Both the position numbers and the translations under genes were made by a program. A stretch of DNA of 33,018 nt, from the NCBI RefSeq assembly GCF_000702785.1, contig NZ_JNJV01000007.1:1-33018 (forward strand), written 5' to 3'. The DNA comes from Mycoplasmopsis primatum ATCC 25948 (GTDB taxonomy: Bacteria; Bacillota_I; Bacilli_A; Mycoplasmatales; Metamycoplasmataceae). Below the pieces are notes generated by a model. The model was not told the DNA's origin. It searched no databases and saw only the letters and a program-made list of their open reading frames with translations. Of the stretch, positions 8,701-18,111 are shown piece by piece; position 1 is the first letter of the stretch, and each line of letters begins with the position of its first letter.

Positions 8701-9746
8701 TCTTTTTTAAGTTGTTGAACTTCTTTTGAAACTTTTGATGCGTCATATTTTCTTGGTTCATCAAAAGCTAAAATTTCACGTGGGTTATTGATTAATATAT
8801 CATCAATAGCTTCTTGTGAAACTCCGACTTGTTTTAATAAAGGTATAAATCTTTCAAACAAGTATGAGAAGCCAAATGTTTCTTTACCCTTAGTTAGACC
8901 GTAATTCTTTTGGTAAAGAATTCTACCAGCATCTAAACTTAATGTAATGTGTTTTTGAAGGCCTTTATCAACTAGATATTTAATGTGATCTGCTAATGTT
9001 GAATCTGGGTAGTATTTAACACGATCTGGACCATCGAAACAAATTGTTACACCTGTTTCTTTAATGATTTTTTCATAATAATATCTATCAGGGTTTTTAT
9101 TTAAGTGTGAAAGTTGAATTTTTCTTGGGTTTGCGCCAAAACCAATTAAGTGTTGAGCTACTTCAAGTGCCATTGTACCTAATTGTGTATGCACAAGAAT
9201 TGGACAACCTGTTGTAATACTTGTTCTAGCAGCAACTTCAAGTGCTTTTAATTCTAATCTATCAATAGCTGCATAACCTGTACCAGCTTTAATAATACCA
9301 GCCTTAGCTTTTGAACGTTTTACAACTGGACCATTGTAGTTATATTCATCCATTCCTTCTTCAACTTCAGCAACCATCATTTTAACTATATCATCAGTTG
9401 GTACACATGCTAATCATGAACTATATTTGTCATAAAAAGCTGCTTTATGAAAACCTGTTGACATAATAATATTTGCTTTACCTTTGAAGGCGTTTGCGAT
9501 ATCTAACATTCTGTAAACATCTCTACCAACATTAGGTGGATCCATAGTAACGATAGTCTTGCCACCGTGATCAATATATTCTTGTACTTCCTTTTTCGCC
9601 GCTTCAACATCAATCATTAAGAAATCGATGTGTTCATGCATTTCAGGACCACCATTTTTAATTAAGTGATCGTGACAATCTGTAATTCCAATAGAACTAG
9701 CAGGAACGTCACCTAAAACTGTCCTGACAAATTTTTCTTTTGCCAT
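8685..9746 (-). CDS. Phosphotriesterase-family lactonase (sugar-phosphate lactonase)
   Basis: A 353-residue amidohydrolase-superfamily enzyme. The binuclear metal site is visible: HDH (His25, His27) in ITDCHDHL, a lysine in AGIIKAGTG that is normally carboxylated, His in ILVHTQLG, His in QLSHLNKNPD, and Asp in LSLDAGR. Mycoplasma members of this group have been characterised as lactonases acting on 5-phosphorylated pentono-1,4-lactones, not on phosphotriesters (established knowledge, recalled). It is the first gene of the ascorbate-type operon, where the pathway needs a lactonase and UlaG is absent, so it probably opens the lactone of the imported phosphorylated sugar (inference). AGAGGAGAAAT precedes the ATG at 9746; an in-frame ATG 30 bases upstream lacks such a site. 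Confidence 0.88.
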
Positions 9747-9773
9747 ATTTCTCCTCTGAAAATTTAAAATATT

Positions 9774-9803
9774 CATAATGGTGAAAAATGAATTACCATT
9801 ATG
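9774..9803. promoter_or_regulatory. Operator-like inverted repeat in the lactonase-ula leader
   Basis: A perfect 9-bp inverted repeat CATAATGGT-N12-ACCATTATG lies 28 bases before the lactonase start. A -10-like TATAAG (9804-9809, minus strand) adjoins it, so transcription would begin inside the repeat. It could be the operator for the RpiR-family or another regulator, or form a 5' hairpin in the mRNA. The promoter assignment is tentative because no good -35 is seen. Confidence 0.5.
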
Positions 9804-9844
9804 CTTATAATTTTATTTAAATTAATATAATAAAAATTTTAAAA

Positions 9845-9861
9845 TTGGAAAAAACTTCCAA
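9845..9861. repeat. Short inverted repeat in the lactonase / HAD intergenic region
   Basis: TTGGAA-AAAAC-TTCCAA is a perfect 6-bp dyad located about 40 bases upstream of the operator-like repeat, around the expected -35 to -60 zone of the operon promoter. It may be a second regulator site. The rest of the 379-bp gap (9747-10125) is very AT-rich and holds no gene. Confidence 0.3.
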
Positions 9862-10089
9862 CTAAAATAAATTAAATATTTTATGAATTCATAAATTTTT
9901 ACTTAATATCATTATATTTAGGCATAATTGCTTTGAAAATTATTTTCATTTTTTCAAAAATTAAAAATAAAAAAATGTGGAAATTTTTCATAAAAGTTAT
10001 TTTTATAAAAAATATTTGACAGAAAAACTTTTTTTTAGCAAAAAATTATCATAAATATTTTTTACAAAAGAGGAGCCATTTATTTTCTA

Positions 10090-10120
10090 TATAATTGATA
10101 AACAAATAAAATGTAGGAGG
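10090..10120 (+). promoter_or_regulatory. Promoter and ribosome binding site of the HAD phosphatase gene
   Basis: TATAAT at 10090-10095 lies 30 bases before the ATG, and TAGGAGG at 10114-10120 is a near-perfect ribosome binding site, the strongest in the window. A TTGACA at 10016-10021 is too far upstream to pair with this -10. Confidence 0.6.
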
Positions 10121-10125
10121 CACTA

Positions 10126-10986
10126 ATGAATAAAAAAATTGAGCTAGATAAAATTAAATATATATTTTTAGATCTTGATGGTACAGTTTTAAATAAATCT
10201 AAAAAAATCGGTTTAGAAACCGAAAATAAAATTAAAGAACTATCAAAAACTCATCAAGTTATATTTAATACTGGGCGTTCATGATATTTATGCCAAAGAT
10301 TTCATCAACAACTTGGTTTAAATACTCCAATTTTGGGGCTTAACGGAGCACTAATTTATGATTGAAAAAACAAAAAAGTTTTATATTCAAAACATATGTC
10401 TATGGAGATTAGTCAAAAAATATTAGACATAATATTGCAATATAACATTAATTTCTATATGTACTTTGATAAAAAAATGATTGGTGTTCAAAAATTTAAA
10501 CAAGAGTGATTTGAAAGAGTAATTTATCCTAATGTTTATCCATTAAATGAACTAAGTGCTGACTATACCGAGTACAATAATCCACCATCGGATTTTAAAT
10601 TGACTGACCCTGTAATTAAATTTTTATTGTTGGTTGATGGTTTAACTGATGATGAATTAAATGAATTAAAACAAAAAGTTTTAAACATTTCAAATGATAT
10701 TTATGCTATCACTTCACAAAAGGGTTGTTTAGATATCATGCCTATTGGTTGTGACAAAGGTACTGCTATCGAATGATTTAAAACGAATTATTTAAATAAC
10801 GAAGATATTTCTCAAAATTCAATAATGTTAGGCGATGCTGCTAATGATATTCCTGCTTTTAGTAAAGTCGCATATTCATGTGCTTTAAAATCTCATTCAA
10901 TTGAAACTGAAAAAGCTGCTGATTTTGTTGTTGGATCATCAGATGATAATGGTATAGCGGAGTTCTTCAATACATACACTAAATAG
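10126..10986 (+). CDS. HAD-superfamily phosphatase (Cof-type, class IIB)
   Basis: A 286-residue cytoplasmic hydrolase that probably dephosphorylates sugar phosphates or similar small molecules. Motif I is FLDLDGTV (nucleophile Asp16, acid Asp18), motif II FNTGRS (Thr49), motif III the lysine in GCDKGTA, and motif IV MLGDAANDIPAF. A cap domain of the C2 type lies between motifs II and III (about residues 85-205). Several Trp codons are UGA. It is divergently transcribed from the lactonase-ula operon with its own promoter and terminator. The exact substrate cannot be told from the sequence; mycoplasmas usually carry several such paralogues. Confidence 0.9.
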
Positions 10987-10996
10987 TAAACATATT

Positions 10997-11024
10997 AAAA
11001 ACAGCTCGAAGCTGTTTTTTATTA
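10997..11024 (+). terminator. Terminator of the HAD phosphatase gene (bidirectional)
   Basis: Stem AAAACAGCT/AGCTGTTTT with loop CGA is followed by T residues on the plus strand, with A residues on the other side, so it may also stop the convergent nitroreductase transcript, whose stop codon overlaps its end. Confidence 0.8.
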
Positions 11025-11738
11025 TTTCTTAAGTCTTCACGATTCAATGAGGTCTAAATCAACATCTTTTTTGGCTTTATTTAAACTGCTAAATGAGCTA
11101 TTAATATAATCAAATTCAATATTTTGATTTGTAAAAAACGCCTTTAAAACAGTATTATATGGCTTAATATCATTTTTTAATTTATTGATATCATAACTAT
11201 TCATGAATATTCTATTCAATTTTGGTTTAGGCTCATAAATTTTTTTGTCAAAATATCCAATAGCTAAACCAATGCAAGGAAAGGCATCACCATCAATATT
11301 TAATATTTCTTTTAATTCTGGAATAAATGCTCTTACTCCACCAATAAAACAAGTTCCTAATCCATTATTAATAGCAGCATCTTGAGCCATTGTGGCCTGA
11401 ATAAAAGCATCTCCCGCTCCTGTTAATATTGAATTCAGGCTGTTAAATTCGTGTTTTGTATTATTGAGTTTATAAACTTCATTTATTCTATTGTTATCAG
11501 CTAAAAATAATATAAAAATTGATGACTCAGCGACTTGTTTTTGATTCAAAATAGTGCCTATTTTATGTAAAAGTTGTACATCATTAATTACAATAGCCGA
11601 TGACATAAAATAATTATTGCTTACTGGTGCTCTATCAATTGTCGTTAGAATATCATTGAAATGCTTTTCTTCCATTTTTTTATTTTTTATAAAATTTCTA
11701 GTTGAAATTCTTGTTTTGACTTGTTCTATAAAATCCAT
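11022..11738 (-). CDS. Nitroreductase-family NAD(P)H:flavin oxidoreductase
   Basis: A 238-residue FMN-dependent oxidoreductase. The N-terminus IEQVKTRISTRNF carries the FMN-phosphate-binding arginines typical of the family, APVSNNYFMSSAIVI follows, and the second conserved part is IQATMAQDAAINNGLGTCFIG (core GLGTCFIGGVR) with PCIGLAIGYF. The C-terminal extension resembles the NfsA/FRP branch. An apparent stop at 11037-11039 is a UGA Trp; the real stop is TAA at 11022. AAGGAGAAACT precedes the ATG, and TATAAT at 11771-11776 is a likely -10. Physiological electron acceptor unknown. Confidence 0.88.
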
Positions 11739-11770
11739 AGTTTCTCCTTATTTTTAATTTATTAATTTAT

Positions 11771-11776
11771 ATTATA
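11771..11776 (-). promoter_or_regulatory. -10 element of the nitroreductase gene
   Basis: TATAAT on the minus strand, 32 bases before the ATG, upstream of AAGGAG. No convincing -35 is seen. The remainder of the gap to pepC (11777-11931) is AT-rich and shows no gene. Confidence 0.45.
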
Positions 11777-11931
11777 TAAGTATTATAATAAGCATTAGTA
11801 GAAGCAATAAAAAAGTGTTAATTTTAAATTGAATAAATTATTCTTTTTCTACTGTTTTAAAGATAAATAAGTAAATTTGTTAAACATTTTTTTGTATTTA
11901 TTTTTATTTTAAAAATAAATGAAAATACATT

Positions 11932-11937
11932 TATAAT
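11932..11937 (+). promoter_or_regulatory. -10 element of the peptidase C gene
   Basis: TATAAT 32 bases upstream of the ATG; AGAGG at 11961-11965 is the ribosome binding site. The -35 region is A/T only. Confidence 0.5.
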
Positions 11938-11969
11938 AATCAAAATTACCTTATAAGAAAAGAGGCAAA

Positions 11970-13289
11970 ATGATTTTAACTGATAAAGAAGTAAAACTTC
12001 TATATAAAAAATATACAAAAAATAAAAATAATAAATTAGTTGAAAATACAATGACTAAAAATGGAATTAAGAATTCTATTATTGATAATGATGTTGTCAG
12101 ATTTCATGATAACAATGAATTTTCGGTGCAAGTTCCAAAAGCGGGCATCAAAAATCAAAAATCTTCTGGTAGATGCTGAATTTTTTCAGCAACTAATATG
12201 TTAAAAGCAAGGGCATTAAAAACATTAAATCTTGAAAGTTTTGAATTATCTGAAAACTTTTTATTTTTCTGAGATAAGCTTGAAAAAGCTAACACATTTT
12301 TAGAGTTATTTATTCAACATCCAAATTTAAAATTTAATGATAGATTATTTGTCAGTTTTACAGATATGATGGTATCTGATGGTGGATATTGAGAATGAGC
12401 ACAAGGTTTAATTAAAAAATATGGACTTGTTCCACAATCAGCAATGAATGAAACTCATACATCAACAAACACTGATGAATTAAATCAGGCTCTTAATATA
12501 TTGTTAGTTGATATAGCTCAAAAAATTCAAGATGCACAAAAAGATAAAATGAGTCTTGATGAATTAAGAGAAATTAAACATGAAGCACTTGAAAAAGTTT
12601 TTAATATTAACGCCAAAGCATTAGGGCTACCACCACAAACTTTTAACTTTGAATATAGGGATAAAGACAAAAAATTTTGCAAGATGGAAAATATTACACC
12701 ATTAGAGTTTTTAGAAAAGACAGTTGGTAATGAATTCTTAAACAAAATTAATATTGTTCATGACCCAAGAGATATTTACCCTAAAAATAGATTATATGTT
12801 TCAAAATACTATAAATCAGTCATTGAATCAAAAAGCGTTGTGGCTTTAAACACCTCAATTGAAGAAATTAAAAAAGCAGTAATTAAATCGCTTAAAGACG
12901 GAGAACCTGTTTGATTTGACTGTGATGTTTCATTTTTTAGTAATACAAAACTTGGCATATTTGATACAAATTTATATAACTTTGAAGACTCTCTTAAAAT
13001 TACAATTCCATCTAAAAAAATTAGAGTTAATTTCCGTTTAAATACTCCAAATCACGCAATGACATTTATTGGTGTTGATTTAGATTCAGAAGGCAATGCT
13101 ATTAAATGAGAAGTGGAAAATTCGTGGGGTGATGAAAATGGTAAAAAAGGCTATTTTTCAATGAGCGATAAATGATTTGACGAATTTTGTTTTGCTGCAA
13201 TCGTTGATCCCAAATACATTTCACCATCAGTATTAGAAGGCCTTAATAAACCAGTAATTGAACTTGAACCCTGAGATCCGTTAGCATAA
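11970..13289 (+). CDS. pepC: Aminopeptidase C / bleomycin hydrolase (family C1B)
   Basis: A 439-residue cytosolic papain-fold cysteine aminopeptidase, close to the usual length (about 445), that trims peptides, for example those imported by Opp. The catalytic Cys69 lies in NQKSSGRCWIFS, the catalytic His362 in TPNHAMTFIG, and Asn384 in ENSWG. The family's homohexamer usually positions the C-terminal residue in the active site; here the chain ends EPWDPLA. Six or more Trp codons are UGA, including the one directly after the active-site Cys. AGAGG precedes the ATG. Confidence 0.95.
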
Positions 13290-13293
13290 AAAA

Positions 13294-13323
13294 ATAAAAG
13301 ACTCGTTCAATTGAGTCTTTTAT
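13294..13323. terminator. Bidirectional terminator between pepC and the ZIP gene
   Basis: An 11-bp stem (13294-13304 with 13313-13323) with loop GTTCAATT lies between the two convergent genes, with A-rich and T-rich flanks on the appropriate sides. Confidence 0.8.
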
Positions 13324-13329
13324 TTATAT

Positions 13330-14337
13330 TTATATACCTTGCCCATGTTTGTGAAATGATAATATAAAAGCACAGATAACAATTCCTAAAAAGAAAAGAA
13401 TCATGGTTCATAAAAAGAGTTTTTTATCATGATGCGCGTGATAAAATTCGGGCAAGAATTCTAAAATGCTTAAAAATATAAATACGCCGCCTATAAATGA
13501 TTGAACTACGGCTCTAAGTTGTCAAATACCATATATATGGTGGCCAGAATAAGCCCCGATGATCATAGCTGGTAAAAAGAGTAATAGACATAGTGTTGAA
13601 ATAGTTAAGGCTTTTGCTCTTGATCAACCCATTTCTCTTTGTCTGTAGTAAAAAATAATTTGCTCTGGTATCAAATGAAGAATTAGCGATATTAAAAAAG
13701 CAAAAGATGTTGATGTGATACCTTTATTTTCAATTCCACTAATAATAAAACCTATCAAAAAACCTTCGGGAATTCTGTGTAATAAAAGCAATAGAATTGC
13801 TACTATTTTATACCCAGGCTTGTTCTCTGTTACATGAGCGTTTTGAATATCATGATTTGGCGCTATTTGATGCTCATGCTCTTGATCATTGTGGTGATCA
13901 TGTGCTATATCATGTGAGTGTAAAAATAATCTAGCAGTTTTATCTTTTGATATTTTATTGCTAATTGATAGCCTAATTAGGAATCTAACCAACCAAGCAA
14001 AACATAAACCAAGTGCTAAACCGCCCACAACAACTAAAATATTTCAACCATAAATTTTAATGTTTTCGTTATAAATAGCATTGTTATTAACCGAACTAAT
14101 TTCAAGCGACTCTTTCAAAAAGCCAAATAATGCCATAGTTATAAAAAAACCACACATAAAGGCATAAAGTAAAACTGTGCCTTTTTTGTTTAATTTTTCT
14201 TTGGTAAAAGCAAAAACTAAATTAACTAAAAAAGGAACAATTACAATTATTGACAGCACTATTAATATAATAACAAAAGCAGTTAATTGACTATTATAGC
14301 CTAATGATGAATATAGTGAATTTCAAAATTGATTCAT
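13330..14337 (-). CDS. ZIP-family divalent metal transporter
   Basis: A 335-residue membrane protein, probably importing zinc or a related divalent ion. About eight membrane segments are visible, starting near residues 19-40 (FVIILIVLSIIVIVPFLVNL). The metal-binding signatures are LHRIPEGF in the fourth segment and LHLIPEQI in the fifth, as in ZIP proteins. The loop after the third segment is histidine-rich (HSHDIAHDHHNDQEHEH). UGA encodes several Trp residues. It follows the YebC-like gene by 8 bases in the cluster nadE-yebC-zip, without a clear Shine-Dalgarno of its own, so translational coupling is likely. Confidence 0.88.
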
Positions 14338-14345
14338 TAATTATT

Positions 14346-15083
14346 TTATTCCTGAAATTCTATATTATGAAACACTTCTTGAACATCATCGTCATCTTCG
14401 ATTTTAGCAATAAAGTCTTGAATTTTTTGAGCCTTTTCGCCTTCAAATGTCACGGTTGTATTAGGCAAGTATGTAATTTCACATTGCATAAATTCAGTAA
14501 CATTTAAATTCTTTTCAATAGCATCTTTGCATTTCATAAAACTATCCACAGATGTTGTAATAAAAAATGATTCATCATTTAATTCAATATCCTCAGCACC
14601 GTTTTCAAGGCAAATCATAGTTAAAGATTCTTCATCAACTAAGTTTTTATCAATTTCAATAACACCTTTGTGGTCAAATTGAAATGGTACAGTACCGGTT
14701 TTGCCTAATTTAGCATTTTGTCTATTAAATAAGGCTTGTATGTTACTGGTTGTACGATTAATATTATCTGATAATGTGGTTACTAAAAATGTGGCTCCAC
14801 CGCTAATTGTGGCATTATATAAAGTTTCAACAAATGTAGCGCCGTCTTTTGCATTACCTTTGGCTTTATCTAATGCTCTTTCTATATTTGCCTTAGGCAT
14901 ACTTTTAGCTTTTGCTTTTGAAATAGCTAATCTTAATGCTGGATTAGTACTTGGATCTGGACCACCAGCAGCTGTTGCTGCTACATAAATTTCTTTAAAC
15001 ATTTTTTGGAAAATTTTACCTCTGGCAGCATCGTTAGCACCCTTTTTGTGCTTAATGCCTGCTCAATGTGAATGTCCTGACAT
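14346..15083 (-). CDS. YebC/PmpR (TACO1) family protein
   Basis: A 245-residue member of the DUF28/YebC family. The start MSGHSHWAGIKHKKGANDAA corresponds to the family's MAGHSKWANIKHRK, and the segments KIFQKMFKEIYVAA, PKANIERALDKAKG and TLYNATISGGATFLV are typical. Family members are described either as DNA-binding regulators or as factors that help the ribosome through polyproline stretches; the sequence does not decide between these. The ribosome binding site AAGGGG lies inside the 3' end of nadE and only 3 bases separate the two genes. Confidence 0.93.
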
Positions 15084-15086
15084 AGT

Positions 15087-15905
15087 TTATCCCCTTTTCT
15101 TCTTTCTGTTAATTTTGAAATATTCATCGATAGAATATGGTCTAGATGGTAAGTTTCTTTTGTGAGAACTTGCTTTATTCATTTTTTTAATTTTTTCAAC
15201 ACTTTGTAAATTAATGTTATCAACATCATTCATTAAATATTTATCTAAATCAGTGTAGGTAAAACCTAATTCATCTTCGTCACTTTGTCCTTCTCATAAA
15301 CCAGCAGAAGGCTTTTTATTAATGATATTAATAGGAATTTTTAAATATTTGGCTAATTCTCTAACCTCTGATTTTAATAAATTAGACAAAGGGAGAATAT
15401 CAACACCACCATCGCCATATTTAGTAAAATAACCTATAAAATACTCATCTTCATTATCTGTTCCTACAACCAAATATTTATTTTGTTGAGCATAAGCATA
15501 CAGTGTTGCCATTCGTAATCTGGGTTTAATATTACTAATTGCCATATTGTTATTTATATCAGAAGTTGCTTTTTTTAATGAATTAAATGATGGTGCAAGA
15601 TCAACTGTTTTAAATTTTAATCCTAATAGTTGAGCAAGTTCATCAATATCTTGTTTTTCATGATCCATATTATCAATTGGCATCACTATTCCGAGTGTGT
15701 CATTAGGAAAAGCTTTTGCACATAAAGCAATAGTTAATGCACTGTCTATTCCGCCTGAAACGCCAACTACACAACCATTACATTTGGCTGATTTAACTTT
15801 TTGCCTAATTCAAGCAATTAAATAATCAGCATATACTTTAACTTTATGAGAATTGAACGGCGAAACAATACTATTGTTAAATCTTAAACCTACTCTTTTA
15901 ATCAT
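15087..15905 (-). CDS. nadE: NH3-dependent NAD synthetase
   Basis: A 272-residue cytosolic enzyme that amidates nicotinate adenine dinucleotide to NAD with ATP. The PP-loop SGGIDS is at residues 50-55, and the GTDNEDEYFIGYFTKYGDGG segment matches the family's GTxNxxE...GYFTKYGDG signature; KKPSAGLWEGQSDEDELG follows. No N-terminal glutaminase domain is present, so free ammonia is the nitrogen source. It is the first gene of a minus-strand cluster with the YebC-like and ZIP genes. Confidence 0.96.
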
Positions 15906-16081
15906 ATCCACTTTCTACTTATATATTACTAATATAATATTTAAAAATATATCTAATTTTACTATATTATTAAAAACGGCATATTTGGAAATTATGAATA
16001 GTGCTTTTACATATAGAAATGGTTCGCTATCTATAAAATTTGTAATCGTGCTTTTTTATTTTTGGCTTGTTTTATAGGCAA

Positions 16082-16116
16082 AAAATAAAAAAACAGAATT
16101 CCTGTTTTTTTATTTT
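16082..16116. terminator. Terminator of the transglutaminase-like lipoprotein gene
   Basis: A stem of ACAG/CTGT extended by long A/T arms to about 15 bp, with loop AATTC, overlaps the last codons of the lipoprotein gene and is followed on the minus strand by T-rich sequence. On the plus strand it would also be followed by T residues. The region 15906-16081 shows nothing else beyond AT-rich nadE upstream sequence. Confidence 0.65.
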
Positions 16117-18020
16117 CAATGGTGAAAATTAATTGGTACTTCAAAATAATGATCTAAATTATTAATAGCTTCATATCATTTATAGACAGCTCATATGTTT
16201 TTATCTACAGAGCGAGTGTATGGACTTTGCCCATATTGATCAAACTGAATCTGTGATTCCATTTCATATAAAGAAGTGATATTTTTATGAGCAAGAGCAA
16301 ATTCATCCCATGGCTTCATAAAATATCTATATGTAAATGGTAATACTTTGTGGTTGTTAAAAGGCGTTGTGTACTTTTCATTTTCATGCATATCATCAAA
16401 AGTTAAATCTAAATGATAATATTTTCCGTTTTCTTTTGATTTATAAATATTTCATGCATGCGGTTCAGCACCTTTTCTTTTAATAAAACTTCTTGTTTTT
16501 TCAACATATTGATAGCTATATGAATCACCAGTGAAATATGCAACATTAAGATTTAAAAAGGTGGCATATAACGTTAGCATACGAGCATAGGTTTCACACA
16601 CGCCAAGCACTTCTTGTTCAAAATCAGGGTTATTAGAAAACACCGCTGGATTACGCATATCAAGATTTATTTTACCGGTCATTATTTCATTTTCGGCACC
16701 ATTATGATCATATTTAAGCCTCATAGTAATAAAGTTGTGAAGTGATCTCAATTTTTGCTCTTCATTAAATTTGGATGAAATTAAGTATGGAATTGTATCA
16801 ATAACATATTGTTTTAATTTGCTTCATTCTTCATGTTTATGGCGATAAACCAATGTATTAGCATAAGGTTCGGTTTCCAATTTAGACATGTTATTCAAAT
16901 ATTTCAACTGATATAAGTAATTATGATTGTAACCAGCAGAACTAGCAGGAGACATAAAATAACCTCACTGACTAACTAGTTCTATGTTGTTAAAATTTAA
17001 TCACGCGGGCACTATATCTCTATCTTTATTTAAATAATCACCATAAATTTTTTGATTATAAGGAAAGGCATTAGCGAAGGATTGATAATTATATTTTCTG
17101 TTTTGAAAATAGTCATTAAATATTACTTGTTTACCTTGATTGTATTCGTTTAAGTTGCCCTTATTGCTTTTAGACTCATAAATACCGCCTTCGTTTAGAA
17201 GTTCTAACCTTAATTTTTTAATATTATCATTTGAGGCATTTTTTATAAAATCTAAATTGTTAATATCATAAATATAGCCTTCATTAGCTGGATCAAATGC
17301 TAAATCTTTGTTTTTAAATTGAATTTCTAAAAAGGCTCTGGTTTCGTCTATTATGTTTCTAATATATGAGTAATTTTGCCTGTTTGTTAAAGGATTATAT
17401 TCTAAACAATAAGTGATGAAATTTTTAAAGCCGTCTTCATTAACTAAAAACTTTTGAAATAAGTAAGCATAGTGCATATTTTGATTATCAAAAATTTCTT
17501 TTCTATTGTTTAATTTAGGTTTGAAATTTGCTGATTCAGCCTGTAAATTAATTCAATTAGTTAAATGGTTTAAATAAATTTTATTATGTTTAAATAATGT
17601 AAGGTTGTTTTCTAAAACACCTAAAATTGATTTAGAGTTTTTTATTTGATTGCTATCTGTTAAGTTATTATCATAAAGATCAATCAATTCATTTCAAGCT
17701 TGGTTAATCTCTGCTGAATATGATTTTGCGGTTCTGTTAACAGCAGGAATTCTCTTATTTTTAAATGTGGAATTGATTTGCTCCATACTTTTTTCATATG
17801 TGACTTCATATTCGTTTTTATTAATTTTAGGTTTATCAACACCTTGATTATTTTTCTTTTTGTCATCCTCTTGTTTATTAGGAACAGTTGGATTTTCGTT
17901 GGTATTATCAGTATTTGGTTTATTTATTGCCTCATTATCTGAAAATGGAAAACATGAAACTGAAATAATAGGTAATGATAGAATGGGAACTATCAATTTA
18001 AATAATTTTCTTAATTTCAT
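16110..18020 (-). CDS. Surface lipoprotein with a transglutaminase-like domain
   Basis: A 636-residue prolipoprotein. Residues 1-23 form a signal peptide with lipobox ISVSC, so the mature protein should be anchored by a lipidated Cys23 on the outer face of the membrane. A low-complexity Asn/Lys/Pro linker (about 28-70) follows. The C-terminal part carries a transglutaminase-core triad: Cys475 in GVCETYARM, His521 in EPHAWN and Asp538 in HLDLTF. This fold is shared by transglutaminases and by cysteine proteases, so the activity could be protein cross-linking, deamidation or proteolysis. The frame is intact with numerous UGA Trp codons. GAGAGG precedes the ATG and a separate TATAAT lies at 18063-18068, so it is transcribed on its own. 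Confidence 0.88.
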
Positions 18021-18062
18021 TTAGAACCTCTCAATTTAAAACTTAAATAAAATTAGGATTTT

Positions 18063-18068
18063 ATTATA
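18063..18068 (-). promoter_or_regulatory. -10 element of the transglutaminase-like lipoprotein gene
   Basis: TATAAT on the minus strand, 42 bases before the ATG and directly downstream of the terminator of the preceding gene. Confidence 0.5.
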
Positions 18069-18078
18069 TAGCAATTTA

Positions 18079-18099
18079 AAAATGCCAAATTGGCATTTT
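18079..18099 (-). terminator. Terminator of the yitT-like gene
   Basis: A perfect 9-bp stem AAAATGCCA/TGGCATTTT with loop AAT lies 12 bases after the stop codon at 18112; the minus strand continues with T residues. Confidence 0.8.
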
Positions 18100-18111
18100 A
18101 TAAAGTTTAGT

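Noticed and set aside
10016-10044. TTGACA at 10016-10021 as the -35 of the HAD gene
   Set aside because: No -10 lies at suitable spacing; the nearest good TATAAT is at 10090.
11857-12051. 64-residue minus-strand frame rich in Phe, Ile and Tyr before and within pepC
   Set aside because: It overlaps the promoter and start of the clearly real pepC gene on the other strand and its composition is that of translated AT-rich DNA.
14701-14988. 95-residue plus-strand frame
   Set aside because: It is antisense to the YebC-family gene, whose frame carries the conserved family segments.
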